Shown here piece by piece: positions 1-11,889 of a stretch of 64,000 nt of DNA. The notes under the pieces were generated by a model. That model made no database searches, was not told the origin of the DNA, and was given only the letters and a program-made list of their open reading frames with translations. A program made the translations under genes and the position numbers. How positions within the stretch are numbered: the stretch's first letter is position 1; every line of letters begins with the position of its first letter. The stretch is from assembly GCA_030549495.1 (NCBI GenBank), contig JAUIRK010000333.1:310001-374000 (forward strand), in the 5' to 3' direction. This stretch comes from Nectonema munidae. Its lineage: Eukaryota > Nematomorpha > Nectonematoida > Nectonematidae.

Positions 1-729
1 CGATCTTGTGGAGGCATTCATGGCCTTTCAATGTCAAGATAAAGAAGGACTCGCAAACATTTTTGCGAGTAGATAGAGAACACTCCTTAGCTTGCTTAAC
101 TCAGCTTAGAAGAGAGAAAGAGATAACGATTTATTCCCAAAGTCTTTTATGTTAATTTTACTTTAACAATAGCAAAATTCTTTCTAATTATAAGACATCT
201 TCTTGCTAGAGATATGATTTCTGCTACTGGGAGAAAATTTAATGAAAATTCAATTTTACTCGTATATAAAAATGGCAGTTTTCTAAGCTTTCATTCAAAT
301 GATCATGATTTAAAGGAAACTTTGAAATAGCAAACAATGTTTGGCCCATCAGGTGGCGCAACAGTTGGAGAAGGGTAGATCTGTTGTGAGGAACTACTTT
401 TTATATGTAATTTTTAGAGTGTATATTTTCGTAAATCTATATTGCTTCCCAAAGTCTAAAAGCAAGGCCTATTGCACATTTTATTAGACGAGTTATAACT
501 TCTTTTTTTTGATCATGCATTTTCATTTCAATGTACTTTCAGATTTATTCCCCAGAGAAGAAGATATAATAAGATAAAATATATAATAAATGCATATTTG
601 TAGTAAATAGTCAATATATAGCGATTGTTCATAGAAATTATTTTGGCAGAAATGATTTATTGCTAAAAAAAAAAGAAACCAATTTTCAAACGAACACATC
701 ACTTGTGGGTCTTTCATAGATTTTTACAT
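1..729. other. No feature seen
   Basis: AT-rich sequence without convincing splice-bounded open frames. The 64-codon minus-strand frame at 523 has no recognisable content. Confidence 0.5.
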
Positions 730-1180
730 CCTAATTGTCAAAACAGAGAACCATTATTTTATTTAAAATGTGAATGAATATTTTTGCTAATAATTTTCAC
801 CAGTCAACTAATTTTCACCCGCAAATTTGTTTCACACTTTCAGGCATTTTCAGATTCTAATTTGGAAAATGGGGGTTCAAAAATGAAATCAACAAGATCG
901 ATTTAATGTCAGGTTTGAGTTGAATGAATATATGCTATTAAAAACTTGAATAATATTTTTGGATATAATATTGAGGCATCAACCTCTATTTTGATTGACA
1001 CTTTCAAACATCTTCTCACTCTAATTGGCAAAATTGAGTACAAAAATAAAACTAGCATGGTCGATTTGGTATAAAACCTATATTTTATTTAAAATTTGAA
1101 TTTTGTAGATAATTTTATCATCAATCAAACTTTTGATTGACATTTCTACTAAGTAGCCATATAAACAGAATTATATATAG
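730..1180. repeat. Diverged tandem repeat, about 3 units
   Basis: Units near 730, 856 and 1020 share a core TCTAATTGGCAAAATTGAG-like block followed by a TCGATTT block and a stretch of TTTATTTAAAATTTGAA. They are strongly diverged. No coding content was seen. Confidence 0.45.
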
Positions 1181-1350
1181 TCAGACTTCGTTTATCCGAC
1201 AACCCCGCATCCCGACACACTACTCTCTGTAACCAATTTTTCCATTGTTTTTTCCTTCACCTCTATTACGACACGGAAAGTGCTTCAATTTGAAATATTT
1301 TTTTTAAACATGTGTGTTAAGCTTGCTAATCCGACAGACAAAATACTAAA
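1180..1350 (-). mobile_element. End fragment of a pogo/Tigger-like MITE (family P)
   Basis: Begins just after TA with GTCAGACTTCGTTTATCCGA. Its reverse complement matches the right ends at 20598 and 37049, including the internal GGTTACAG and GTGTCG blocks. The far end could not be placed. Confidence 0.5.
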
Positions 1351-1632
1351 AGTGTAGGATAATTCATTTTTAAGATTGACTGTGCCACCAATGTGAGCGC
1401 AATATTTTCCATATGTTTGTCGATGAATCTTGGACTTAAAGATAATGTATTGACGACGCACAAGTTTATTTACTTCTCCCATCTCTTTGGTATTGGATAG
1501 AAAGGAGTTGAAGTAATCATTTGTGAAAGATTTTTTTTCTCAATAAGCATAAATACCATATATATACTTGATTTATAATAAATAACATTCTAGTTTGAGG
1601 TATCGATTTTTTATAAATTTCATACACTGGTA

Positions 1633-1780
1633 AAGGTAAAGGTATCGTGGGGTGTTTTCATCGAGAAGGCACAAATGCGCCGCTTGTATCAAACTATGAG
1701 AAAGTAGGCTTGATGCGGGATTGAACCCAAGACCTTGAGTTATCGAAACCCAGTACATAACCAACCTTATTCACGCCCCC
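1633..1780 (-). mobile_element. tRNA-derived SINE, complete copy
   Basis: Perfect 15-bp direct repeats TTTCATACACTGGTA flank it at 1618-1632 and 1781-1795. On the minus strand it has a tRNA-like head with a B-box GGTTCAATCC (1727-1718) and a tail of TTTACC repeats. Intact target duplications suggest a fairly recent insertion. Confidence 0.85.
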
Positions 1781-1947
1781 TTTCATACACTGGTAGCAAT
1801 TTCGTTAAACCGACAAGAATAGGTGTGAAAGCAACAGTATCGGTGGGGCGAATGCTAATTTTGCCGCCCCTCAAAATTTCAAATAATACTTCAAAGACCC
1901 AAAACTTAATAGTACAGGTATGAAAACTTGTAATGAAACTGTAATAT

Positions 1948-2084
1948 TTAACCCATTTACGACCAATGTTCCTATTTTGGAACATAAGTAATTTCATCTT
2001 CGTCTGCTTTTTTCAATGACTTTGAATATAAATCGTCTGCGTTTTTTAGATATCGTCTGCTTTGCTTGGTCTTAAATGGGTTAA
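1948..2084 (+). mobile_element. piggyBac-type MITE, 129 bp, copy A
   Basis: TTAA flanks both sides. The body starts CCCATTTACGACCAA and ends TTGGTCTTAAATGGG, inverted with one mismatch. TTAA target and CCC termini are piggyBac hallmarks. Inside are three CGTCTGC motifs. Confidence 0.85.
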
Positions 2085-2429
2085 GTCCAAATTATCTTGC
2101 TTAAATATTTATGATGTACACTAGCCGGTTCCGTGGTCGTTTCTCGCTTCGCTCAAAATAAGGGATCATTAGGACTTCCATTCGTTTCTTCTTTCTAGGC
2201 GATCATTTGTACTACCATTGCTTTCTCATTTATCGTTTGAAATTAAATGTTATATGCTTTAATATAACCCTAGTTGTGATAGTCCCTAGTTGATGAATTG
2301 TACTGTAATGAATTTGTCTTTAGCTTTAGGGTTGCGCATAGTTTTATTGCTGAAAAACTGAGGTGCTACGTTTAAAGCATTATGGTTAGGTATAGCTTTA
2401 GCCTTATTAGTGCTGAGTTTTCTCCTTAC

Positions 2430-2990
2430 AAAATAAATATCCGAATTGAATTCAGCATACTTAAAACGGGTATATATGTGTGAAAATCTATATATTTGTA
2501 AAACTGCCGAATTTGAGAAAAATCACCATTTTTAAACCCCTTTTGTCAGGTTTTAACAAAATTTTAAACGAAATAAACATCACGATTGAATTCAACATAC
2601 TTTAAAATGGTACTTTTTGGAAAAAAAACTATTTTTTTTGCAAAACTTGGAAATTTATGAAAAATCGCCATTTTAATCGATTTTTGAGAGGTTTAGATTG
2701 AATTTCACACAAAATAAAACCAAAATTGAATTGAATATACTTGAAAATCAGTATATATGTGATAAAACTATTTCAAATATCGTTCATAAAGAATTCAATT
2801 TTGAGATGTCTAGCTATTTTAAATCACTTTTTTTCAACGACTTTGATTAATTTTCATGAAAATATATCATCATCATTCAATTCACCATACCAAAAGTTGG
2901 TAATTTACGTTAAAATTGATTTCAAAAAAACATACCAAATCTCAGAACCAGGGGTTCATTATAGCTTTATATTTGTTTAAGTATTCAACC
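2430..2990. repeat. Diverged tandem repeat, about 140 bp, 4 units
   Basis: Each unit has AAATAAA..., ATTGAATTCAACATACTT-, AAAA.GGTA, and AAAAATC-CCATTTT blocks, at about 2430, 2567, 2709 and 2860. The units are well diverged. The 79-codon frame here is not a gene. Confidence 0.6.
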
Positions 2991-3896
2991 AATCAAAATT
3001 CTTTTACCGATACACTTTAACTTCTTGAGATTATTATTAAAACACCTATGTCCTTTTAAAAATATATCAGAGTTTAAAAATAAAAACTTTTTGCAAATCT
3101 AACATAATTTGTACTGCTATTATAAAGAGTATGAAATTAAAATATCAAATTTTATATCATAATCCCCTATGACTACGTCATGCATTATAATAATATTTGA
3201 TTAATAATAACTTTACATTTTTAATGAAGATTCAATTCCTTTCTTATAAAATTAGCTTATAATTTACTATTATTTTTACTTCAAATATTGCAAAGAAATG
3301 TTTAATTTTTAGTTTTTTTAATTTTTTTTTATCATTTTCGATTATAAAATAGCGATTTCATAAGTCATCATTGCAAATAAGCCCACGTTATTTAATTAAG
3401 CAAAAGTATTTTATGAAACCTAAAATGGCAAAAAAACATCCTTTAAGGACTTGAAATAATACAAAAAAATATTTGAATTAATCAAGAAAATTTTTTTAAA
3501 ACTTTTTTTTTAACTTTGAACAGCGCCTGAAGAGAATTTGCGAAATTGTTTACAATTGTGTTGAATATAAAAGTGTTTGTGATTAATTCGACTTTATACT
3601 TCCCATTTACGTCTATAAAAACATATGTGTGAACCAAGTCGTTTCATAAGTAATTCAGATGATGTTGTCATCTTCTTAACATATAAAGTTAAGCTAAATT
3701 ATCTTAACCGATTTTATGATACGAAAAAGACAAGAGATTAAGGAATTTGATATAAAGGTACCTTAAAAATAAGAAATCGTCAGTGAATGATAGGGTGAAA
3801 TGGATTACGATTTTAAAATAATTTCGAGAAGAGGGGATTTTAAAACTTTTAACAAGAAAAGGTTTGGCATGTTAGAGAGTCGCATAGATGCAGAGT
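2991..3896. other. AT-rich, possible 3' flank of the EGF/SEA gene
   Basis: I looked on the minus strand for further exons joining the donor at 3931 and found none with good signals. No AATAAA was seen near 3897. Confidence 0.4.
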
Positions 3897-4151
3897 TTAA
3901 AGAGTGAATGAAGAAGAAAGGGAATGAAAACCTGTATTTGGGAGTATCACCCCATTTTTAAATGGACCAAGAGATTTGGAGTCCAGAAACTTTTGAATCA
4001 GAGTTCTTAAATGCTTTTCTTCCATTTCTCCATTTAAATAAGTAGCTACTTTGAGAATGACGTTCTTGTCCGATGCCTTGTCCCACTTCTTCAGGTAGAT
4101 GAGATCGATGGTGAGCATGGAGACTTTATTGTTTACCAGGTAATTCAACAT
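3897..4151 (-). CDS. EGF/SEA gene exon 4: second half of SEA-like domain
   Basis: The acceptor is CTTTGTAG, followed in phase by MLNYLVNNKVSMLTIDLIYL and LKVATYLNGEMEEKHLRTLI. It ends in a stop at 3897, or splices at 3931. Confidence 0.6.
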   Translation of the reverse strand: MLNYLVNNKVSMLTIDLIYLKKWDKASDKNVILKVATYLNGEMEEKHLRTLIQKFLDSKSLGPFKNGVILPNTGFHSLSSSFTL

Positions 4152-5116
4152 CTACAAAGTTATAACATTCAAGCAAAACATAGATTAGGAAAAAAAGAGA
4201 GAGAAACTCACTTCAAACCAAAGATTTTGTGCTTGAAATTTCATATATTTTTCGCTTCCTGTGTTTTTGAAAGCTTTATCATACTTCATTTTTGGTAAGA
4301 AGATTAGGTAAGTAAATTTTGTTTCTATTCCTATAATGGAAGAAAAATTTCAAAAATAACACTTTAAAAATTGGAACAAAAACATTTCGACTCTAATCGG
4401 CATGAACAAATCGATAGCTCGCATCCTTTACAGTAAACCTTTTCAATTCCAACATAAATTCTAGATGGCTCATTTGTTTTGCTGCAAATCATCTAAACTA
4501 TTATGCTATTTTTAGGCCTGTGATAAATTTGTCAAATTTTTCTAGAATAACAACAAGAATAATTAAAATAATTAAAGAAAAATTTTTGTTATTAAAAAAT
4601 CTTCTAAATTTGGAAACATTAAAACATCAAAGATGTCAAAAAAAAACATCAAAGATTTCAAAGAGTCATTCAATGCACATAAAAAGATTTAATCCGTAAT
4701 AAATCTTGAACTGAGAAAAGACATAAACTACAAATACTCAGCATTGCTTACTTCGTGATGTCTTATACAGTTATTGTGAGTTAGTAATAAATCCAATAAA
4801 GACACTTCTTGGAGTAAATTTTAAATTGAAAAAAGAGTAAGGTGGTACTTTCACAAAAAAACTTTCTGCTGGCAACATTCCTTATGAAATCTTCTTTGCA
4901 TTCGCATTCGTGATAGACGCCAGATCTAGCACAAACTTCGTTCGGCAAGTTTGCACAAGATTTTTCATCTTTTGGATCACATGGAACTAAAAATTAAAGA
5001 AAATAATGAAACTATTAACATTTTATCTCTGGATATCTAGTTTTACCTCCTTGTGAAATTACTTTGGAGAGAAAGAAAAGAAGAAGGATTATTTCAATTC
5101 TAACGAGAGCATTCAT
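3897..5116 (-). CDS. Secreted EGF-like plus SEA-like protein, 4 exons
   Basis: Exons 5116-5047, 4986-4849, 4330-4212 and 4151-3897 join in phase to give 193 residues. Residues 1-22 are a signal peptide (MNALVRIEIILLLFFLSKVI). Residues 26-68 hold six cysteines spaced C-x7-C-x7-C-x8-C-x-C-x14-C, an EGF pattern. Residues about 73-180 read like an SEA domain (YDKAFKNTGSEKYMKFQAQ, then alternating strand and helix segments) but lack the GSVVV self-cleavage motif. No transmembrane segment was seen. A donor GTTTTC at 3931 could instead splice to further exons below 3.9 kb; I found none, and no AATAAA follows the stop. Such modules occur in secreted or surface glycoproteins; the specific role is unknown. 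Confidence 0.6.
4212..4330 (-). CDS. EGF/SEA gene exon 3: first half of SEA-like domain
   Basis: The acceptor is CTTCCATTATAG and the donor a strong GTGAGT. The peptide includes KFTYLIFLPKMKYDKAFKNT and GSEKYMKFQAQNLWFE. Starting phase matches exon 2 and ending phase matches exon 4. Confidence 0.6.
4849..4986 (-). CDS. EGF/SEA gene exon 2: EGF-like module
   Basis: The acceptor is AATTTTTAG. The exon is flanked by phase-1 introns on both sides and contains exactly one six-cysteine EGF-like module, the arrangement expected of a shuffled extracellular domain. The donor GTACCA is weak. Reading through would give a stop about 27 codons later. Confidence 0.62.
5047..5116 (-). CDS. EGF/SEA gene exon 1: start codon and signal peptide
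   Basis: The ATG at 5116 lies in an AAAATG context. Twenty-three codons encode a short basic head and a hydrophobic run (IILLLFFL), typical of a signal peptide. The donor is GAG|GTAAAA, leaving one G. Confidence 0.62.
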
Positions 5117-6940
5117 TTTTATCCATTTTTGTTTTTAATTTTTAATAAGACTTTGAAAGCGTATCAATAAATTGCTTTAGAATCTGCGAACAAAAAATAT
5201 GGTGAATACAAAATGATCAAACAAATTTTATTTAAGCTCTAAAATTTATTCTAAAATCACTCAATTAAGCACGATACCTTTTCCTATTCCTAAAAATATG
5301 GAAAAGATTTCTCTAAAAATTGACTAATATCGAAAATTCGAAGCTTCACAAACCAAAAAAAAATTTCAAAAGTAGATGTTATTATGATTTTTAAAATCAA
5401 TCACATGACAAAAAGGGTGTTGTCGTCATGTATGCGGATAGGTGATTGTGAATTTTTTGGAACGAAAAGAGAATACATTGGCACTTTGTACATATCTTCT
5501 TTCATATTTTATATAAAAAATAGAGATTAAAGTTAAACCAACTACTTTTGTGAAGATTTCTATCCCAATGCAAATGTATATTAATTTGAAGTAATAGTAA
5601 AAAGGAAAGTAAATTGCGTTTAAAAACTTAAAAAAAATTTTTTTAATTTTTTTTTTTTAATTTTTCACACAAATCTATATAACTATATATACATTACACT
5701 TCTTGCAAAGAATTGAAGATGAACTGAAATATTTTCCTTTGATAAAAACTCCTTAAAAATATCAAGAAGTTTCTGTTATTTTACTATAAAATTGAGTTTT
5801 CCTATTGTCTTGTATATTATATACGTAGCAAAGTGAGTTATAACTAATTTTTTGGCATAAGGAAAACTAAAATATGATCTAAAGATTTTGAAAACCAATT
5901 TAAAAAATTATAAAAGCAAGAAAAATTTTTACGTTATTTAAAAATATCATGCATAATTTGTAATAAATTGTCTTTTTAAATGCAAAATTTAAAAACAAAT
6001 ATGAATTTGAAAGAAGTAATTATTTTCTTTCATTTTTTTGTTTTTCATACGGAAAGAAATATCGTTACTCGTGGAAGTTCTTTATAACTGAAGTATACTC
6101 TACTCTTACTTTAGCATTTTATTTTAAAATTAAACTTTAAACTTATTATTATCAATTGGTTCTTGTAAAAATGTTCAACGCGCTACTTTTGCAAAAAATA
6201 TTATTTGTACTTTAAAAATTCTGAGATAAATAAATAGAAATATTAAAACGCTTTTAAAAATTAATTCGCCAGACGGTCCAGTGGTGGGAGCGTAGGATCT
6301 CAATTCAGATTAGAAATATATCTGGATATATTATGATACTATTAGACATTTTAGATCTAAAGTTATAACCAATTAATTAATCAATCCAACTTTTAAATAT
6401 AACTATTAAAAGATACATGATCTTTGGATGAAGCTGATAGTTTTTATAAATGATGCAAAGAAATTCAAAATTTTATCCAATTATTCGCTTTCAAGTCCGA
6501 GTAATTAATTTAATTTAATTAATTTTAAATTTTAGAAAAAACTTTCTAATAGCAATAAAATAGTATATGCAAATATATCACATCTATATAGTTTTTATGA
6601 AATTTTAAAAAATTTATTGAAAAATAATAAAAAATTGGTTATTAATATATTTTCATAAAATTTTATTTATTAAAATGATATTTTATAAACATATTTTGGT
6701 TTAAAAAATTTGTTATTTACAAAATTTCCACCATTTGATGGAATACCGAATTAATTTAAAATTAAGTTTTAAGCGGCCATATGTCTCGCTATTCGCGAAA
6801 ATGATGTTTGGCAGAAATTCCTCAGTGCAATAGATTAGTGTTTAATTGTGATCAGAAAAAACGCATAATCACACATCCCTTACGAAATCGTTATTTTATG
6901 AAGTTCAGAACATGATTTAGAACTCTAATGGCCCATTCTT
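5117..6940. other. AT-rich sequence upstream of the EGF/SEA gene
   Basis: Should contain that gene's promoter. No clear TATA/initiator pair was seen close to 5116. A TTCGCAG near 5185 on the minus strand could be a 5'-UTR acceptor. Confidence 0.35.
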
Positions 6941-7700
6941 GATGTATAAAATAGCAGATTGGCTTTATTTCTCACAGAGTCACCATTTTATTTGAAAGTT
7001 TATGCGCGATTTTTGGGACCGGATCACAAAAGCCAATAAGCATCAACTTTTGATGTGAGGCGCATAAATCCCTATCTCTCAGGCTAAGCGTGTGTCTTTT
7101 TATGAGTGCAGTCTCTAAATATGGGCATTCTTTATCTCGGAGGGTTTGTGTTGAGTAGCGATGGGGTTAGGGGTGAGCTATTTTGCTGGGGTCGGGAACT
7201 ACGCTTGCCCTTTCGACATATTTTGCGCTAGAAAAGGCGAATTTTGAATGACGCTCCTCTTGATGACGATGATACGATGTGAAGATGAACATGAAAGCGG
7301 GATGGGCGATGTCGGGATTAGGTTGAGAAGTTAACTTCATTTGCGATAATCCAGGTTTGTAGGCCAAACATATCATTTATTATTACGCACGAAGATTAAC
7401 AAAAAAGGTGTGACTGTTGTATGGAATGTGCTGCATACTGCACAAAAGAATTAGCAACGATAATGATGATTGTGATGATGATGATGTGATGATGATGATG
7501 TGATTAATCCAGCTTGCCTTCATAATATACATTAACTCTGATGCAGAGACTTCGAAGAGTCGCTGCGGGCTGAGAAGTCTTGTGCGTGCGTGCGTGCGGA
7601 GCAAGGATGCCGCGACTCGAAGCGTGCATGCGAAGAAGATGCGTCCCACCATCTACTTCTTCGCGAGGAAGACAAAAGAAACGATCCCGCGCTTTATTTG
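6941..7700. promoter_or_regulatory. GC/CpG-richer patch, possible promoter
   Basis: Markedly less AT-rich than the surroundings. A TATAAAATA at 6945-6953 is followed 29 bases on by TCACAG. Also holds the GAT and TGCG microsatellites. Minus-strand frames at 7167 and 7383 are open but low-complexity. No product recognised. Confidence 0.25.
7459..7505. repeat. GAT microsatellite
   Basis: Imperfect GAT/GTGAT repeats. A short TGCG repeat follows at 7581-7598. Confidence 0.85.
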
Positions 7701-9090
7701 ATTAGAAGACAAAAGTGACATGTTTGAAATGGAAGGTGTTTGCCAACAATAAGCAAGAGTGCTGGTGTGACGACAGACAGCTATTGAAAGTATTGAGAGG
7801 CATTAGCGGCATTACTTCAAAATTAATCTCTAGATTCATCACAAACAACACACTATTTGTCTTTCATGAATTTCCTTTTTCAAAAATAGATCTTGAAAAC
7901 AAACATCACTTTTCTAACTCAAAGAATGAACTAATGATAATAGCATTGATTTAATTTTTATCAAAGTTAAGAGCAGGTATTGCACAAAGCACCATCTTGT
8001 CTTTAAATCTGGTTGAGTTTATCTTCTCATTAAAATGCGTATTTAGCCTAGTAGTGCCGGGAACATAAAGAAATAAAAAACTAAAGCTTTTTAACTCAAC
8101 CTTATTTCATCTTCTCATGTTCAATTTTGATTAAAAAATAAATAAGACGAAGTGTGTTGAGCTGATATGTCTTCTTTAACACTCACTTATTTTTCAAAAG
8201 TAAGGCATTTGTCAAATCAATCAAAAAATATTACAAATTTCGAAATTTATTTAATTTTAAATTGAACAAACTTTGTTCAAACGAAAATCTTTTTTTTGTG
8301 TTATTATTAAACGCAAACAAACTAGCGATCAAAATGGTTTTATATGCTCAAATATGGTAAAATCATTTATATGCTTAAAACGTATGTTGTTTCGAAAATT
8401 TTACTTTTTACAAAGAACGAAATTTGACTGTAAAATGAAATAGATTTCAATATTAATCAAGAATTTGCTTTCCTTTGTGCAAGATTTTGGACCGCATACT
8501 TGAAATGACATGGAGGGTTAAAGACGTTTTTATGGATAATAAGATTAAATATTGTATTTCATTTTTGGCAAAATTATGAGATATGCATTTTTTCTTATCA
8601 ACATCCACAACAGCAACCCCTCCCATTCAAAAATATTGACCTTTTGCTTTTAGAAAAACTTTGATAGTAAAGGCAACTGAGAGAGTCGTCTATACGGTGT
8701 CATCATTCTTCGATGATAAAGGATCAACTCGTTCAAGGACACAAAAACCGCATTCAACAATAAAACTTGAGTATCCTGCTCCAGAGCAAAACTTTGTTTT
8801 AAAATGCCCATCCCACCTAATGTCGAAACAAAACTCTTTATTTTTGAGATTTAAATCACTTTATTTTTTTAATCTACCTCATTTGGTTTGGCATGTAAGC
8901 CATTTTGGGAATATTTTTCTATAACTGGGCTAGATACGCTGCACTCGGCTTTAAGTTGGTCCATAAAGTATATGAAAATTCACCCATGTGCATATTCACA
9001 AATTAAAACAAAATTAACACATATTAAAATACTTTTTTCGTTAAGCTTTTTAATCTTTTTTTTAAATTATGTATTAATCCTTTACTACCT
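7701..9090. other. No gene recognised
   Basis: Plus-strand frames at 7715 (79 codons) and 8661 (87 codons) have no known motif and no convincing splice context. The latter is moderately GC-richer and could be a relic. Confidence 0.35.
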
Positions 9091-9093
9091 AAC

Positions 9094-9435
9094 CCAGTGC
9101 CCGCGCTACCTATATAATTTTGGGGCACGTACCCCCCCCCCCCCCCCCCCTGTATTAATCTTTGCCCCCCCCCCCCCTAAAATTTTTGGTTTTGCCCCAT
9201 GCACTTTTTAAAGGAAAAATAAATAAGCAAAAATTGTACACAATAATCTTATATAAATGCTGGTGTATGTGTATGTCTAATATGAGATTTCGATAGGTTT
9301 TTATACAGAAGTACTTCATGCTTTTCAGCAAAGTAATATAGGATATAAAGTAATATAGGAAATAATTTTTTTGCAAATGTGTTTCTTTGCCCCATTTCAG
9401 TCCTCCTTGAAATTTAGCTTTAGCGCGGGCACTGG
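9094..9435. mobile_element. Short inverted-repeat element with two poly-C tracts
   Basis: The ends are CCAGTGCCCGCGCTA and its exact complement. CCTAAC occurs just outside each end. C runs lie at 9132-9150 and 9165-9177. The CAGTG ends suggest hAT, but the duplication is offset and shorter than 8 bp. The long open frames here come from the poly-C and are not genes. Confidence 0.6.
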
Positions 9436-10296
9436 TCCTAACGTAAAGAAACATAATTTGGAAATGAAACATAGTTTGCTATTCTGGAAGTTCATTTGGA
9501 AGGTTCAATGTTACTGTTAGTTAAAAGCTAATTCGTGAGAACAAATAACAACTGCAACCCATTTTAAGCATGGATCCTACAATGCCATATTAACCATTCA
9601 ATGTAAGAAAGATCTTTTTATCAAATATAAACGACATCTTCACCTAAGTTACTATTTATATACCTATTTATAGAAATTGCGCCTCTTAGCTGAGTCCAAG
9701 ACAAATATTTATGGTGCATGATAAAACCCACAGTGATGTTCAATTACTTTATGCTCCCATTAGAATAGAAAAATATATATAAAGCTTTGTGATATTTAAA
9801 TAAGATTTTTCGTCTAAAACTCAGCGAGCTTTTGCGTGATTTGCAGCACGTTAAATACGAAACAGAATTTTTTGGGATGCTGAATAATGACAGTTTAAAA
9901 AATTCCTCAGCCAAGCATACTTCCATTCATGGAATCCTTTGCTATGAAGAGAAAATTATTTTAACTAATTTGGGAGTATCAAAAACTTTAAAACGCAAAT
10001 ATTAGAAAATAAAAAGTTGAAATTTCTTTTTTCATAGTAGAATTTTTTGCAAACTCATGATAAACAACAAAAACACTATTTTAGTAGCAAAAAACAAGCA
10101 AAGATAAAATGGAATTATAATTTCTCAAAAAAATATATATCATTTTATCTAAAACAATAAGACGTGTTGTTTGTTTAACATGTTTTATTATTTAACAGTG
10201 TCTAGAGGCAAATTTTATAGGCATAGACTTTATTTGCTTAAATAAATTTAAATTAATTTTAATTAAAAAATCCTTAAAAATTGTTTTAGTTAAAAA
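9436..10296. other. No feature seen
   Basis: AT-rich spacer between the poly-C element and the SINE. Confidence 0.45.
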
Positions 10297-10430
10297 GCAT
10301 GAGTAGGGTTGGTTAGATTGTGGATCCGATAACTCATCGATAGGTCTTCGGTTCGATCCTGCATCAAGCCTGCTTTCCTCATAGTTCGATACAAGCGGTG
10401 CAATTGTGTCTTCTCAATGAAAACAAAGAA
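10297..10430 (+). mobile_element. Second copy of the same tRNA-derived SINE
   Basis: Shares with the 1.7-kb copy the GATAACTC block, the B-box GGTTCGATCC (10350-10359), GCATCAAGCCTGCTTTC and TTCGATACAAGCGG. It is more diverged, lacks the TTTACC tail, and has no clear target duplication. Confidence 0.75.
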
Positions 10431-11133
10431 AATTTAAGAGAGTTAATTTTGATTAAATAAATTTAATTTTAAATATATTTAAATAAATAGTTATGAATCC
10501 ACTTTTTTCAGGTATTTTTTTCAAAAAAGATAAAATATAACATTGTTTTTCTTTTGTGTAATTTTGAAAAATTCAAAAATATATATTCTAATTTCAAAAC
10601 AAAGGATAAGAAAAAGTTTTAAATTTTTTAGGAAGCAAATTTTGAGATTACTTTGTTTAATTTTTTGTAGATAGTGCAGACATTGCTGAATTAACTCAAA
10701 ATCGTAGAAGAGGGTAATGATACTTTACCACTAACTATTATCTCAATCTTTATGTATAATTTAATCGAAAATATCGAAGTTGAACACCTTGAAGCACATG
10801 GATTGGATTTTCTCAATTTTAGGGAATTCACTTTTCAGGAAAAAGATTTGTTACAAAATGTGCAGAATGTGCTTTTACCCTGTGGTTTAAAGCGTGATGC
10901 AGAAAAATGATTTAAAGTTTTTTTCAAGTCGGAAATGAGGTGTAATTCCGACGAACCATGAAACAAATAGCGTCAAAGGAAGCACTTTGCCCTTCTCGCA
11001 CTAACACCTTCTTTTTCAGCCTACCATTTCAATTTTTATATTATTTCATCACTTTTTGTATAATAATAGACTGATTATAATATTTCTTTCACAGTACACA
11101 AACTAAAATTCATATTTCTATTTCTATGAAAGT

Positions 11134-11445
11134 TTATAAACCGGTTCCACGCTTTCTGGTGAAATATCTAGCATCACCATCGAACAAAAAGAGAGGCACT
11201 TGTCGGGCAAAAGTTAGCGCTCCAAAGTTGTTCAAGCTGTAAAACAACACTGGACTGCTGCTGTTCATGTCCAAGCATTTGCTGTAGGACACATGACCAT
11301 TGGCACATATGAGCACATTCTCTCTTCGATCGACTTTGGCTTTAGTCCTTCTCTGTTTTTCCAACACCCTACTTTTAAGATCAAGTCCAATTGGGAGCCA
11401 GCTTAGAGGCCGATCACCCCAGCATGACAAAGCTAGTACTGGCAT
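11134..11445 (-). CDS. Unassigned open frame, either strand possible
   Basis: A 103-codon frame with a richer base composition than its surroundings, containing CANGHVSYSKCLDMNSSSP and ending RKRGTGL. I do not recognise it. On the other strand, 11300-11482 is open too and begins with a signal-peptide-like run (FSLRSTLALVLLCFSNTLLL), followed near its end by a possible donor CAA|GTAAAG. Both could be chance in a GC-richer patch, since stops are rarer there. Confidence 0.22.
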   Translation of the reverse strand: MPVLALSCWGDRPLSWLPIGLDLKSRVLEKQRRTKAKVDRRENVLICANGHVSYSKCLDMNSSSPVLFYSLNNFGALTFARQVPLFLFDGDARYFTRKRGTGL

Positions 11446-11889
11446 ACATGATACAAGTAAAGCCCATTGCAGATTCGGTTAGGTGAAAAATCTACGGCAA
11501 TAAAGGGTCTGTTTAAAAAAGGAATTAGATTTAAAAAAGTAGAAAAGTACTTGAATACATGATATTTTATACAACATTTATCATGTTAGACTTACGTGCC
11601 CTGCAAACTAACTAAAAAATCTTTACTAACAAATAAAAAATTCTTTTTTTGATTTAAAAACAATATTTAATGCTTACATGAATTAATTTCAAAAAAACAA
11701 AAAGAGAACTTTAATAAAAAGAACTTTTAATAAAAAGATTGTAGTAGGTGGGGAATCTTTTTACGTTGTGTAAAAAAGAACGCATAATTTTTTTAAACAA
11801 AATGCTACTAAAGAAAAAAAAGTATTTTTTTAATTAAATTACATAGAGAAACAAATTTTGTTAACAATTAATGACTTTTTTTTGACAAG

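Noticed and set aside
6250-6310. tRNA-like stretch GACGGTCCAGTGGTGGGAGC
   Set aside because: No cloverleaf or A/B boxes could be drawn.
8888-9211. 107-codon frame with a proline run
   Set aside because: The prolines come from poly-C tracts inside a MITE.
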